From Ashinkailepas kermadecensis (lineage: Eukaryota > Arthropoda > Thecostraca > Neolepadidae), in assembly GCA_034440615.1 (NCBI GenBank), contig JAOTOM010004576.1:77501-141500 (forward strand): a DNA stretch of 64,000 nt, in the 5' to 3' direction. A model generated the notes under the pieces. It did no database searches. It was not told the DNA's origin and saw nothing but the letters and a program-made list of their open reading frames with translations. A program made the position numbers and the translations under genes. Within the stretch, counting starts at the first letter, position 1; each line of letters opens with the position of its first letter. Positions 22,380 through 34,064 of the stretch are shown here, piece by piece.

Positions 22380-25334
22380 GGAATACAGAAAAACAAGCCC
22401 CCTATTCTTATAATGATTGTCTATGCCGATTTTAAAGATGTTCAGTGTGTTGCTACTGGCAATTGTTCCTGGCAGCTGGTTTCAGTATTCTACTACCCTG
22501 TTGGTGAAGAAAGACTGTCTTAACCTTGTCCTGCTGTGATTAACTTTAATTTTGAATTGATGACCTCTAATTGCATCATTTCTGTTAAATTCAAACATTT
22601 CCCTGAGATATCCCTGTTCCTGACCATGAACAAATTTAAAAACCTCGATGAGATCTCCTCTCAGCCTTCTATATCTAAGTGAAAACATATTCAATTTCTT
22701 CGATCTTTCCTCATATGCCAGGTTGCCTATACCATTAACCATTTTTGTTGCCCTCTTTCGTACTCTCTCTAAAAGCCAACAATCTTTCTCATAACTAGGG
22801 GACCAAGCTTGGACACAGTATTCCAAATGTGGCCTGACATATGCACAGTAAAGCTTCCTGATGACCTCCTCACTTTTGTATGACACATTCCTCTGTATCG
22901 CCCCAAGCATTCTTAGTGCCTTCTTCCTGGCTTCTTTGGTCTGTTCTGATGCTCCCAATTTTGTGTTCAAAATAACACCTAAGTCCTTCTCCTGCTGAGT
23001 CACAGATAGTACTTGGCCATCCATCAAGTATGGAGCCTTCATATGCTGCCTACCTACATGATTTTGCACTTATCAAAATTAAACTTCATTTGCCATTTTT
23101 CGGACCACTTCACAAGCTCGTCTAAGTCGTTCTGCAGAAAACCTGCTCATTGTGCCCTGTTATTGCCCTAAAGATCTTCAAATCATCTGCAAATTTCAAA
23201 ACCTTACTGCTTAGGCCACATTCAATGCTATTCACAAATATAATGAACAACAGTGGCCCCAGTACTGACCCCTGAGGGACTCCACTAAGAACATTTTGCC
23301 ATGATGACTTTGTACCATTAAGCATCACTCTCTGCTGTCTATCTGAAAGCCACAACTCAATCCATTTTAGGATGCTACCTGCAATGCCATGGACCTGAAG
23401 CTGCATCATTAACCATTTATGGGGTACCTTGTCAAAGGCCTTACTAAAGTCAAGATATGCTACATCAACCTGATTTCCCTGATCAAATTGTTCTGTAGCA
23501 AAATGTAAAAAGTCCAAGAGATTTGTGAGACACGATCTCCCTTTTCTAAACCCATGTTGAGTATATTGAATCAATCTGTTTCCTTCCAGAAAACTAACTA
23601 TTATATCTTTGATAATTGATTCGAGTACCTTGCAGACTAGGGATGTGAGGCTTACTGGCCTATAATTTTCAACTTTCCCTCTTTCTCCTTTCTTGAAAAT
23701 AGGAACTACATTTGCCCTTTTCCAATCTGTTGGAATTTCATTTTGTGAAACTGATCTACAAAATATTATACTAAGTGGAATTGCCAGTTCCTTTTCAGCT
23801 TCCCGCAATACCCTAGCATAAATTCCATCAGGTCCTACTGCCTTGTTTGGCTTTATTTTTCCGATATAATTGAAAACAACATCACTATCAATTAAATCAA
23901 CATTGTGTATCTGATCACCTGTCACTGAACTGTGGTTCACGGTTGGCAAATTTGTTACATCCTCCACTGTAAACACTGATTTAAACTGCTTGCTCAGCTC
24001 CTCAACCATCTCACCATCCTCACTCAATATAGTCCCATTTACTTCCAGTGGACCAATTGTGCTTGAAACTTTACTTAGCTTGTAGAAACTAAAGAACTTT
24101 TTACTGTCCCCATTACAGTTCCTAGCCAAATCCAATTCTTTTGCCCGCCTTGCTGCTCTGGTTTTCTGCTTCACAGCATCTCTAGCTTTTTGATACGACC
24201 TTAGATTTACGATATTTGAAGCTTCCTTAAATACTCTAAATGCATCTTTCTTAGCCTTAATTGATCTCCTCAAATCTGGTGTAAGCCATGCTGGCTTTCC
24301 TACCCTTCTTTTGCACCTTTGCTTTTGGGGGACATGTCTAATCTGAATTTCCCTCAAGTAAGATTTGAACTTTTCCCACATTTCACAGGCATTTAAATAC
24401 AAAAATTGTTCTTCCCATTTTATGGCACTTAAAGCCTCTCTCATGGAGTCAAAGTCTGCCCTGTTAAAATTTGGAATCTTTGCCAAGTTATCCTTGATTG
24501 TCCCTGCTATTTGTACCTTAAATCTCACTATGTTATGGTAACTTCTTCCCAGAGTTTCTCCTACAGTCAAGTCTTGAACTAAATCACTTAAATCTGAGAA
24601 GACAAGGTGCAAGAATGAGCCCTGCCTGGTTGGTTCCATTACAAACTGGTGTAAGAACAAGTCCTCTTCAAGGCATTTCCTAAACAGTTTACATGATGGG
24701 GAACCAACACCAACATTTTCATATCCTTTTAGATTAAAGTCACCAAGAATAAGGCATTTCCTCTGAAAGTTTCTACTGATTTCCTCACAAATCACCTTAT
24801 CGAGCTCCAGTTGCTGAGAATGTGGCAAGGTTCCTGATCGATACAAAGCTCCAATCCTCAGTTTGTTGTTGCCTCTTCCCACAGCAACATCAAGCCAAAT
24901 GGACTCCACAGACACATTTTGTACCCCATCTGCTACTTTCTGAGAACTGTATAAGCTATTCACATAGAGCATTACACCACCCCCTTTCACTGCTGGACCC
25001 CTATTGCATGAAAACATATTGTATCCCTGGATCTCATAGTCCTGCAAGTTATCCCCAAAATATCCCTCACTGACCCATGCCTCAGTAATGCAAACAAAAT
25101 CTGGTTTCTCCTCAGCAACATAACACTTAACTCATCAAATTTGGATCGAATGCTCTGAGCATTAAGCATCATACACTTACCAAAAGTTCCATAACCCTCT
25201 TTGGCTTTTTCATGTTGAGTAGCTCTATCATCTCTGGATGAGCTACCACTCTGCCCCCTTGATCTACTGCTACCCCTATTTGCTGACTGTGAGGTGTTTG
25301 CAAGACTTCTCTCTCTATCAGCTACATCCCCCAA
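22380..25334 (-). pseudogene. CR1-like ORF2: endonuclease and reverse transcriptase, frameshifted
   Basis: ORF2p nicks target DNA and reverse-transcribes the element RNA at the nick. The N-terminal part (MLNAQSIRSKFDEL, start of the exo-endo-phosphatase fold) lies in one frame near 25,180. The main 641-residue frame runs 25,047-23,122 with GGGVMLYV, ILGDFNLKG, then the RT (YRPVSLTSLVCK, AYLDFSKAFDKVPH, SGVPQGSVLGPLLF, LKFADD). A frameshift near 23,120 leads to the thumb/C-terminal part (22,482-23,069: EKDLGVILN, YKSEEVIRKLY, RPHLEYCVQAW, then RYRRLRGDLIEVFK). The usual SDH endonuclease motif reads SYHNIV, so the catalytic Asp is lost. Two frameshifts and this substitution indicate a dead copy. 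Confidence 0.9.
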
Positions 25335-25737
25335 TGACCTGCCTAGTTTCCCTGTTTCCTAATGAGAGCCTCCTCATACCTATTGCTGAGCAATTCAACT
25401 CCTCTCTTGCTCAAATGTAACCCATCTAATGCAAACATTTCAGTCCTCCCCCAGAAATCCCCCCAGAAATCCAAGAACCTCACCCCAAGTTCCTTACAAA
25501 TCTTGGCCACCCTGGTATTCAGCCCAATGGCCCTCGAGTACCACTCTATGCTTGCGTTAACCATAGGGAGGATGGATGTTACCATTCCTCGTTTCCTACT
25601 CACAGCTAACCTACCTATCAAAGCCCTATACTCTTGTATTGTTTCCTCTGTGTTTGCTTTTCCTACATCATTTGCACCAACCTGCACAATTACTGTTGTG
25701 CTCTCTCCACTACCCTTCATCACTCCTTCTATCCTAT

Positions 25738-25751
25738 CACCAACATCCTTT
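25738..25751. repeat. Target-site duplication, left copy (I-type LINE)
   Basis: CACCAACATCCTTT here is repeated exactly at 29,983-29,996 on the other side of the I-type LINE. Confidence 0.95.
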
Positions 25752-25795
25752 CATTGCCGCGACAGCGAGTGGAGGGGCCGGTGGGAGCATCCGTA

Positions 25796-26026
25796 ATGGG
25801 TCCTCCCCCGCCTCCGCCGCAACTGACTGTCCCGCAGAAGCGAGCGCTGCCTCTCTCTGAGTCTCCACCGCGGGGTGGCCCACAGAGGTTCCGCCCCAGG
25901 ACACATTTAGTCGGAGCTGCCCCCCTGAGTTCTCGATGGACTCTCCATCGAGACAGGGCACCGGGACTCCGACCGCTCCCGCCCGTTTTTAAACCGCCCT
26001 TGACCATTCCTTTCCAGCAACAATGA
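25796..26026 (+). CDS. Short proline/arginine-rich ORF at the 5' end of the I-type LINE
   Basis: 76 residues from ATG 25,796 to the stop at 26,024. It starts MGPPPPPPQLTVPQKRALPL and is rich in Pro and Arg with no zinc knuckle. It occupies the position of ORF1 but is much shorter than typical ORF1 proteins, so it is either the remnant of a deleted ORF1 or a chance frame in a GC-rich 5'UTR. Confidence 0.35.
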   Translation: MGPPPPPPQLTVPQKRALPLSESPPRGGPQRFRPRTHLVGAAPLSSRWTLHRDRAPGLRPLPPVFKPPLTIPFQQQ

Positions 26027-26149
26027 CGTCCACATGCTGCTATCTGGTCTTTATTTCTCTTCTTTATTTGACCAAGCTGTCGATGGGTTTGTAATATATA
26101 CTAGTCATCTTCTCTAATTATATCTTTTGACAACGCACATGTTTTACTG

Positions 26150-29100
26150 CATTAACTTACGCACATCGTAGTTTTACAGTGGAACTGTAGGGGAATCAAA
26201 TCCAGCTTAAATGACCTCCAGCATCTTTTAAGTTCCCGCACGCCGTCGGTGTTATGTATACAGGAAACTAAGCTGGCTCCAGGCGCTCCATTTCAACTAA
26301 AAATCTACACTATTTTACGAAAAGATGTACCATCCTGCACTGTGTCGCATGGGGGTGTGCTTATTGCTGTGCACAACTCTGTCCCATTCACACATGCACC
26401 TCTCTCTCCAAATATTCAGTGCGTTGCTGCTCGTGTAGTAGTAAACCACCGTGCCGTCTCCATATGCAGCATATACCTACCACCGGGCAGACAGTTCCCA
26501 CTTTCTGATCTCTCTGAAACTGTGGCCCAACTCACCCCACCGGTGATGGTGTGTGGCGATTTTAATGCGCACCACTCTCTTTGTGGTTCAACCACGATTA
26601 CGTGCCGTGGACGTGCAATGGAACGTTTTATAAGCGATTTCCCTCTTTGTATTCTTAACACGGGAAAACCAACACATTTTACATTACCGACTGCACAGAC
26701 GTCCGTGCTGGACCTCACCCTCTGCAGTCCAGAAATTGCTCCTTTCTTAGAATGGTCTGTGAATAGTGATCCATATAACAGCGACCACTTCCCTGTTTAT
26801 TCCCATTTCATTAATCGGGTTACGGTTGGTCGACGACCTTCAAAGTGGCTATTCCATCGAGCCGACTGGGAGGCCTTCCAAGCTAACCTTCAAAGCACCC
26901 TCCGCGATCACTCGGATGAACCCGTCATCTCCGTGGAAACATTCACTTCGGCAACTGTGCAGAGTGCCGAGCGGCACATCCCTCGATCATCGGGAACGTC
27001 AGTTCGTGTACCAGTCCCGTGGTGGTCCGATAAGTGTCGAGAGGCTACCCGTGCTAGGAAGAGGGCATTTCGTATATTTAATAATAATAGCTGCACACAT
27101 AATTTAATAGCTTTTTGCAAAGCACGAGCGCTCGCCAGACGCACTATCGCCGAGGCGAAACGAGACTCGTGGAAATCCTACGTAAACACGTTAAATCGCT
27201 CCACGTAACTGTCTACTGTATGGTCCCGCATTAAACGTTTCTCTGGAAAACACGCCTCAGTCCCTCTTCCTGTCCTGCACATGGCAGGTCAGGACATCAT
27301 CGACCCGGGAGAAGTGGCTGATGAGATAGGACGGGCTTTGTCCGCACGCTCGGAAAACACAAGTCACGAGCGTTTTTTGATACATAAGGATCGGTGCGAG
27401 GCAAGTCCTCTTGATTTCTCCACCACAGACGTTTTGCAGTATAATATATCATTTTCAATTTCCGAACTAACTGCAGCAATCGGTACACTCAAGAGTGTGG
27501 CAGAGGGTCCGGACACTGCACAACGATATTATAAAACGTTTACCAGCTGCTGCTTTAGAGACACTTTTGAAAACCTTAAATGGAATGTGGACATCAGGCA
27601 CATTTCCACCCTCGTGGCGGGAGGCAATTATAGTGCCCATACGTAAACCAAATAAATCTGGCAGTGACCCACTACACTACGGTCCCATCTCGCTGACTTG
27701 CTCCCTGTGTAAACTGTTTGAAAAAATGGTGAATGTTCGATTGATGTGGTTTTTAGAACATAACAATCTCCTTACTGTGATACAGAGTGGCTTCCGAAAA
27801 CACCGTAGCACACTTGACCACATTCTAACACTAGACTCCGTTGTGCGCTATGGGTTCATGAAACGCCACCATACAGCTGTAATATTTTTTGACATTGCCG
27901 GCGCATATGACACGGCGTGGCGTCACGGTATTCTGATGAAGCTCCACAATATGGGCGTCAGAGGCTCCATGGGTGTCTTCTTGTCCAATTTGTTATCTTC
28001 CAGAACGTTTCGCGTCAGAATAGGAAACTCCCTATCTGGCACTTTTTCACAAGTCAACGGAGTCCCGCAGGTGAGCGTACTGAGCGTAGCATTGTTTGCC
28101 ATTTCTATCAACGACGTGGGTACCTCACTGCCGACTTCCGTAGGGAAAGCGCTTTTCGTTGATGATTTCGCCATATGGTTCTCTTCACGCTCGGTGCACA
28201 CGGTCGAGAGACGACTCCAGATGGCTGTCCAGAAGGTGCAGGGCTGGTGCAACAAAACCGGTTTCGCTATGTCTACATCGAAAACCACCGCTGTCCACTT
28301 CTGCCGCAAACGCTCTTGTAATGACCCCATGATTATGCTGAACGGACGCCCTATCCCATTCAAACCAGCCGCAAAGTTCCTAGGTATATGGATGGACCGC
28401 CGACTAACATACAGCACTCACATCAATGATCTTGTACAAAAATGTGCCAAACGACTTCAGGTGATGAGCACTGTCTCCAGATGCTCGTATGGAGCGGACA
28501 GGTATGTCTTACTTCTTATGTACCGATCGCTAGTACGCTCTAAAATTGACTATGGATGTTTTATTTATGACGGAGCGTGTGTCACAACGAAACGCCGTCT
28601 GGACGTCATACACAATACAGCCCTTCGTGTTGCTACTGGAGCTTTCCGTACTTCTCCAGCCGGTAGTCTAATGGCCGAGACCGATGAACCTCCCCTTGCG
28701 TTACGCCGTATGCTAATGGGAGCTAGATATGCATGTAAGGGCGCACAGAACCGGAAACATCCAGCATATAAATGGATATTTTCGAAGTCATTACTGCCAC
28801 GTCGGTCAACCAGTAATCAGCGTGGCTTGCCATTTTCTTGGCGCATGGCTTCTATCTTCCGTAAATGCAATATTAGACCAAGCTCTATGACACGCGCTGT
28901 CCCCCGAGCATCCCCCCTTGGAAGGTTGTCTCAGTGCAGACTGACCTCACTTTGTCCCATTCAAAGAAGGTAAATGTAACCTCCGAAGAATTCCGCATGC
29001 TTGCGTTAGAAAAACTACACCAGTACCGTGAGTTATCCCGCATCTACACCGACGGCTCAAAGTCTCCTTCCGGCGTGGGATGCGCGTATGTTGGTCGACG

Positions 29101-29862
29101 TGGTATTGGTTCCTTCTGTTTACCGAAGCAGGCGTAAATATTTACCGCTGAACTTTACGCCATTTTGCAATCTCTTTATCATATTCAGTATCACCAGTCC
29201 ACAAATCACGTCGTTTTTACTGACTCCCTGAGTAGTCTCTGGGCAATGAAGTCTTTTAACCCGGATAACAGGCTTGTGCACAGGATTCTTTGCGTCGTCA
29301 AATCCCTAACTACTATCGGAAAAAACGTCGTATTCTGCTGGATCCCCAGCCATGTTGGACTCGCAGGTAATGAAGCTGCCGATACAACCGCTAAGCACGC
29401 AATCAGTAATGGCCGTGAAGTTCGTCTACGTCTTCCTCCAAGTGATATATACCCCTCCATTCTATCACATATACGGTCCGAATGGCAACGAACCTGGAAC
29501 TCCAAACCTAGTAAGTTGAGGGTTATAAAGCCGGTACTGTGTATGTGGCAGTCCTCACACCGGACCTCGGGACGGGAGGAAGTAACGCTCTGCCGATTGA
29601 GGATTGGCCATACATTCGCAACACAGCTATATACTGACCGGTGATGACCAACCTTTATGCCCACGCTGTTCGGACCCGCTTACCGTGTATCATGTTTTAG
29701 TAGATTGTGTACTACTGGACCCTCTCCGACGCCATATTTTAGGACGGGTAAACATCGACACTTTACGAATGCTACTAAGCAATGACTCTGAGGTTGTATC
29801 GTCTGTATACATTTTTACTTTTCTTCAACAAGCACGTTTTGATGTAGTATATCGCCGCCCCT
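26150..29862 (+). pseudogene. I-type LINE ORF2: endonuclease, reverse transcriptase, RNase H, Cys-knuckle (broken)
   Basis: Domains in order: endonuclease (VLQWNCRGIKSSL at 26,171, CIQETKLAP, MVCGDFNAHH, SDHFPVYSHF); linker with an in-frame TAA at 27,206; frameshift near 27,515; reverse transcriptase (27,560-28,400: FFDIAGAYDTAW, NGVPQVSVLS where Gly of PQGS is replaced by Val, LFVDDFAIW); C-terminal RT part to 28,970; frameshift; RNase H (28,934-29,420: IYTDGSKS, a stop at 29,137, TAELYAILQSL, FTDSLSSLWAM, WIPSHVGLAGNEAADT); frameshift near 29,640; knuckle CPRCSDPLTVYHVLVDC; end FDVVYRRP at 29,862. At least two stops and three frameshifts make it non-functional. Confidence 0.92.
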
Positions 29863-29982
29863 GAAGACTATTAATTACTGACTACTATAGGAGCATAATA
29901 GATTAGCTATCAACACAGTTATGGGCGCAAAATGACCTTTGCAGTCGACGCGCCCCTAAACACCAATTCATCATCATCATCA

Positions 29983-29996
29983 CACCAACATCCTTT
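29983..29996. repeat. Target-site duplication, right copy (I-type LINE)
   Basis: Exact partner of 25,738-25,751, directly after the (TCA)n tail. Confidence 0.95.
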
Positions 29997-30489
29997 ACCT
30001 GGGCCCCTGGGTAGCAAACACGAGTCCGTTTGTTGGGGTTCCTGCTACAAAAAGTACGGTCCATGTACCTCACTCTTGAGTCCCCTATAACTAAAACTTC
30101 CCCCTCTCTATCATCAGCTGCCTGGTCGTTCCTACCTTCCTCCTTAGCAGCATTACTATTTCTCTCTTGCAGTACCTCAAATCTATTATTAGTTTCAATG
30201 CCTTTGTCAATTTTCCTTAAAGCTAGTCTCGTACTCTGGCGTCTAGCTACTTTCCACTCTCTACTATCATGGTCCATACTATCTCCACCCCTATCACTCC
30301 TAGACTCCTGCACCTGGCTGACATTTCCTATGGTGGGCCCTGCCACCAAACACTTCAGACGTTCCACCTCCCTTGCTAACATATCTACTTTCTTACTCAA
30401 GTCCCCAATGACTACCATACACTTACACTTCCCGCAGTCACCTTGCATTTTTTTATTATTATTATTTATTTATTTTTAAATAAAGTTAT

Positions 30490-31400
30490 CCCGACTCACC
30501 AGCTACAAACTCCAACTAAACCAAACTAAAATTAAAAAAAGCCTAGATACCTTTGCAATTACACCAGTATATTGAAAATATACCTAGTGGTAATTTAAGC
30601 TCACTATTTTAGTCCTAAGCTCTGTCTTAAACTTAAACACCAAAAAGACACTGACGTATTCCTCTACACTACAGAAACCTAAGCCACGAGACCTCGCCAC
30701 CCGTGTACAAAGCGTTCACGTGGCTGATCGATAATTCTAGAAGCTACCTAGTGTAATTTAAGCTCACTATTTTAATCTTAAAGTCTATCTTAAACTTAAA
30801 CACCAAGCGGACACAGACTTATTCCTCTATGCTAACAGAAACCTAGGCCACGTGGCCGCTCCACCCGTCTACAAAGTGTCCACGTGGCCGATCGATAATT
30901 ATAAAAGCTAAAAATCTGCTTGTTAAAAAGAAACTTATGAGATAAAACTATGCAAATATATGCACAGAAGTACTTGCTAAATACCTACCACCAGCTGCAA
31001 ACTCCAACTAAACCAAACTAAACACGAATATAATCAAAAACCCAGATACCTATACAATAACACCAGAACAAGAAGATATACCTAGTGTAATTTAAGCACA
31101 CTATTTTAGTCTTCAACTCTATTTTAAACTTAACCACCAAAAAAACAAACTTATTCCTCTGCACTACAGAATCCTAAGCCACGAGGCCGCGCCACCCATC
31201 TACAAAGCGTCCACGTAGCCGATCGATAATTCTAGAAGCTACCTAGTGTAAGTTAAGCTCACTATTTTAATCTTGAACTAAAACACCAAGCAGACACAAA
31301 CTTATTCCTCTATGCTAACAGAAACCTAAGCCACGTGGCCGCTCTACCCGTCTACAAACGTCCACGTGGCCGATCGATAATTATAGAAGCTTAGAATACC
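30490..31400 (-). repeat. Higher-order tandem repeat, probable CR1-like LINE 5'UTR/promoter monomers
   Basis: Two ~165-base units (B1, B2) follow an ~85-base unit A, and the whole A-B1-B2 block is repeated: A about 30,495, B1 30,583, B2 30,747; A' about 30,985, B1' 31,079, B2' 31,242. Each B unit holds the conserved GATCGATAATT, and most contain CACGTGGC (an E-box) next to it. The array ends just before ORF1 of the CR1-like LINE, which is where L1-type promoter monomers lie in other LINEs. Promoter function is inferred. Confidence 0.75.
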
Positions 31401-32300
31401 TAGGATAAGTCTAATATACTCAATTTAAACAATATAACCGCTCCTTCTTCACCTAGGCCTACAATAGAACAAATCCTCCCTCCACTTACCACCTGTGCCC
31501 AATCTTTTACTCACGGTTTTCCCTCGTCACGGGAGCGCAAAAACACGACCGGTCGCGACGAGGGCAGAGCAGTGAGTGCATGAGTGAGTGCAGTGAGCAA
31601 CAATAATTTGAGCAAATGACCCCACTGGGAATGGCACTGTGTTGTCAAAAAAAAATTATGAACTTGCATGTTTGTCCTCAAAAGAAAGCTTAATAATTAT
31701 CTAAGATACTGCAGCATAACCAATTCACCATGAGACTAAGCTTACACTGATATGAGTGGTGCGCATTGCTGTGTGGTTTGTCTACTGAGTCACCAGCTAC
31801 TAAATAAATAAATCATAGAATAAGTAAAAGAACCTAACCTAACCTAGACTAAGATAATGTAGCATAATATATCAAATGTATTATAGCATAATATAACCTA
31901 ACCTAACCTAGCCTAACTGGAAAACCAGAATCCTCTGAAGTAAATTTTTGGCGATGAAGTTTAGTAAATATTCCTTCTAAACAAACTTCCCATTTTAGTG
32001 CATGTACATACTGAACTTTCTTGAGGATGTGTTGGACATTGACAGCACTGCCCTTAACGATTACAGCAACTCGAGGAACTTCCAACCTTGGTCATGTTGC
32101 GGACGTGTCAGTTTGGGAGTATGAATTCTTGGAAATAAATGTTGAATGAAGGCAGAAACATAAGGTTTTCGATGTCAAAGAGTATTAAATTGAGTATATG
32201 AAGTGTTTAATTTCTTCTTTATCACGCCTGTGACACACCAGGTACGGATAATTTTACACGATGTGCTATGTTTGTAGAGTGAAGATTTTGGTTGTGTATT
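31401..32300. other. LINE 5' junction and hAT copy C interior; short CCTAA runs
   Basis: AT-rich with two short runs of the arthropod telomere motif (CCTAACCTAACCTA near 31,829 and 31,893). A 60-residue open frame on the minus strand (32,085-31,903) has no recognisable domain. Confidence 0.5.
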
Positions 32301-32578
32301 TCTTTGCCGACTGAAAAGTAATAATTTGAGGAGAAAATGAGTGGTCGCATAGTCATTCTTACATTAAAATACCCTGTATTCAAAATAAAATTTCCAAAGA
32401 ATCAAGATTTACCTTGATCTCCAATTATACCATTAAATGTACACAGTTGTCCAAAAACTGGGTTTTAAGGACAAAGGTATTTCAAACAACATTATTTCCA
32501 TGTAGTTTTTACTTCTTGCTGTACTTGTTCAATATCTCACACCTATTGATAAATCATTACTTTAACACTGCACCCTGG

Positions 32579-34064
32579 TGCCACATATAATTACCATATT
32601 TAGCTCTTGGAAGGTGAATGACAGACATTGTGGAAGTTAGTGTGGAGCTTCTTGGCACAACTCCTAATTCATGCTTTTGTTTCAAATAGTGATATGGCCT
32701 GTGTGAAGTGTGATAGGATCAGATACAGAGAGGTAGTATTTGAGGTAGTACCATTGATGGTAGTGATATGAATGGGTTGTACTGTGTTAGCAAGTAATGA
32801 TACAGCATTTGATTGTCAACCAGAAGGTAAGTATTCATGACAGAAATGAGTGGTCAAGTCATCTTAACTATATTATGAAATGTGTCATTACAATTATTTT
32901 TCTCAAAATACTGTATCAATTGTTAGACAAATTTACTTGTATGGGTAGGATAGGTTGATAGGTATCTACCTAGCTTATGTTCATATTGGTTACAGCAATG
33001 ACATGTGAATGGGGTATTTCTGTGCTTTAACATGCACCCTGGAGGGCCTCTGGAAATTATGCTCACTGGAGAGGTGGGTGGGGGTGGATTCCCCCCCCCC
33101 CCTAAGATCTTGGCTCCTATGATAGCTAGAGTAACACAAGTTTCAGGGTAGATGGATATGATGGCAGGGTGGGAATTAAGGCACTTCTTCAGATATTTTA
33201 TCCCTGAACACATTTTTGCACTCCAGGTTCATACTGGATAGGATGGGCTTCACATGTACTCCAACACAAATGTGGGAACAAAGATATCAATAAAAACAAA
33301 CAGAACAATACCCACAAAAACGCTGGTTATTCCACTTATAGTTACCACTCAAAATAACCACTTTTCATAGCAGCCAGCAGCCAGAACACAGCTTCACACA
33401 CTTCACTCAATCTCAACCACCAGAAACTCAGACGACAACGTGCCAACAGCGCTTGCAAGACGGCGTGCTTGCGCACTGAGTACAATGTTCCCTGGTTACT
33501 CTGACTCTGGAGCCACATCTCCGAAAACCTGTGTTCACGCCACCCATATAGTGGGAAAATTTGACAGTTTTAAGAGACGTTCTCAGGAGTTCCGGAGACC
33601 GCCGATCAGAATTCGCTGGGTTAGTGTTTTCTGTTCTGAAATCTGTCTGTCAACCAATTGATGCAAGGTATTTTATATATGACATCATAACCATTAGCAA
33701 CTTTGAACACATTGTTAACAGTGTCATGCCACAAACACAAGACCTTGACTAATCCTTTGCATTGCGCCGCCTGGATTGGAAACCAACAGCTGTTTGCGTA
33801 TCAGCCCACCTAGCGGAGGGTAAGTAAAAGCACAGAAACTTGGCCGGTTTTAGGCCGCGCGCCTATGGGAGTTCAGGGTACGCATTTCGTATTGGCATTT
33901 TTTCCAATTAATTCAGCCATCCCAGGAGGATTGCATCAGCCTTTTATGATACAGAATTGATCAAGGAACCTTACCGTTCTTTCCTTATTGATTTATTGTG
34001 CTCCGTTCAGAACTTGTCATGGTGCGAGGTGGAGACTTCTGTGAGAGGGAGCCCACCTCGCCCC
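32579..34064. other. No recognised gene
   Basis: AT-rich non-coding sequence. A C-run with GGTGGGTGGGGGTGG flank near 33,075-33,105 resembles the core of the dispersed inverted-repeat family. The short GC-rich stretch at 33,420-33,530 is a possible promoter or 5' exon for the downstream reductase gene, but no splice pair can be proven. Confidence 0.4.

Larger units (their letters stand above)
25752..29982 (+). mobile_element. I-superfamily LINE (I/Nimb-like), full-length-looking, inserted in CR1 ORF1
   Basis: A 4,231-bp element bounded by the exact 14-bp duplication CACCAACATCCTTT (25,738-25,751 and 29,983-29,996) and ending in (TCA)n instead of poly(A), as I-group elements do. It has a GC-rich 5' leader, a short proline-rich ORF (25,796-26,026), an AT-rich spacer, and one long ORF2 with endonuclease, reverse transcriptase, RNase H and Cys-knuckle. 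Clade placement (I or Nimb) is inferred from the RNase H domain and the repeat tail; no phylogeny was run. Confidence 0.93.
25343..30448 (-). pseudogene. CR1-like ORF1: zinc/coiled-coil plus SGNH esterase domain, split by a LINE insertion
   Basis: ORF1p of CR1-group elements binds the element RNA, and many carry an SGNH-hydrolase domain. The first part (30,448 to about 29,997) starts with a Cys-rich CGKCKCMVV and a heptad-like KKVDMLAREVERLK, then a charged linker, then VLVIGDSRVRYMD (SGNH block I with the GDS serine). The I-type LINE interrupts it within the TSD at 29,996/25,738. The second part (25,737-25,343) continues with VQVGANDVG (block III, the Asn) and DGLHLSKRG (block V, Asp and His). 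All four catalytic positions are therefore visible. Apart from the insertion the two halves are open, which suggests the host copy was young when it was hit. Confidence 0.85.
22268..31500 (-). mobile_element. Near-full-length CR1-like LINE (interrupted)
   Basis: On the minus strand the order is: a tandem-repeat leader (about 31,400-30,490), ORF1 with an SGNH/GDSL esterase domain (30,448 to 25,343, split by the I-type LINE), ORF2 endonuclease-reverse transcriptase (25,334 to about 22,380), a short 3'UTR, and a terminal TTTATGTC-type repeat (about 22,285-22,268). The 5' boundary near 31,500 is approximate. No target duplication was identified for this element. Confidence 0.82.
21761..32570 (+). 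mobile_element. hAT-type element, copy C, expanded by nested LINE insertions
   Basis: The left end AATTGATAAATTATTAATGA and the following ~230 bases match copy A. The right end ATATCTCACACCTATTGATA through TTTAACACTG at 32,570 matches the right end of copy A. The flanking 8-mers are TACCCTGG (21,753-21,760) and CACCCTGG (32,571-32,578), a 7/8 target duplication across 10.8 kb. The interior is occupied by the CR1-like and I-type LINEs. An internal inverted similarity (TTGGAGATCAAGGTAAAT near 22,130 and its inverse near 32,410) lies just outside the LINEs. Confidence 0.82.

Noticed and set aside
30490..31400. CRISPR-like array
   Set aside because: Units are long, contiguous and diverged without unique spacers, and the genome is eukaryotic; a tandem repeat explains it.
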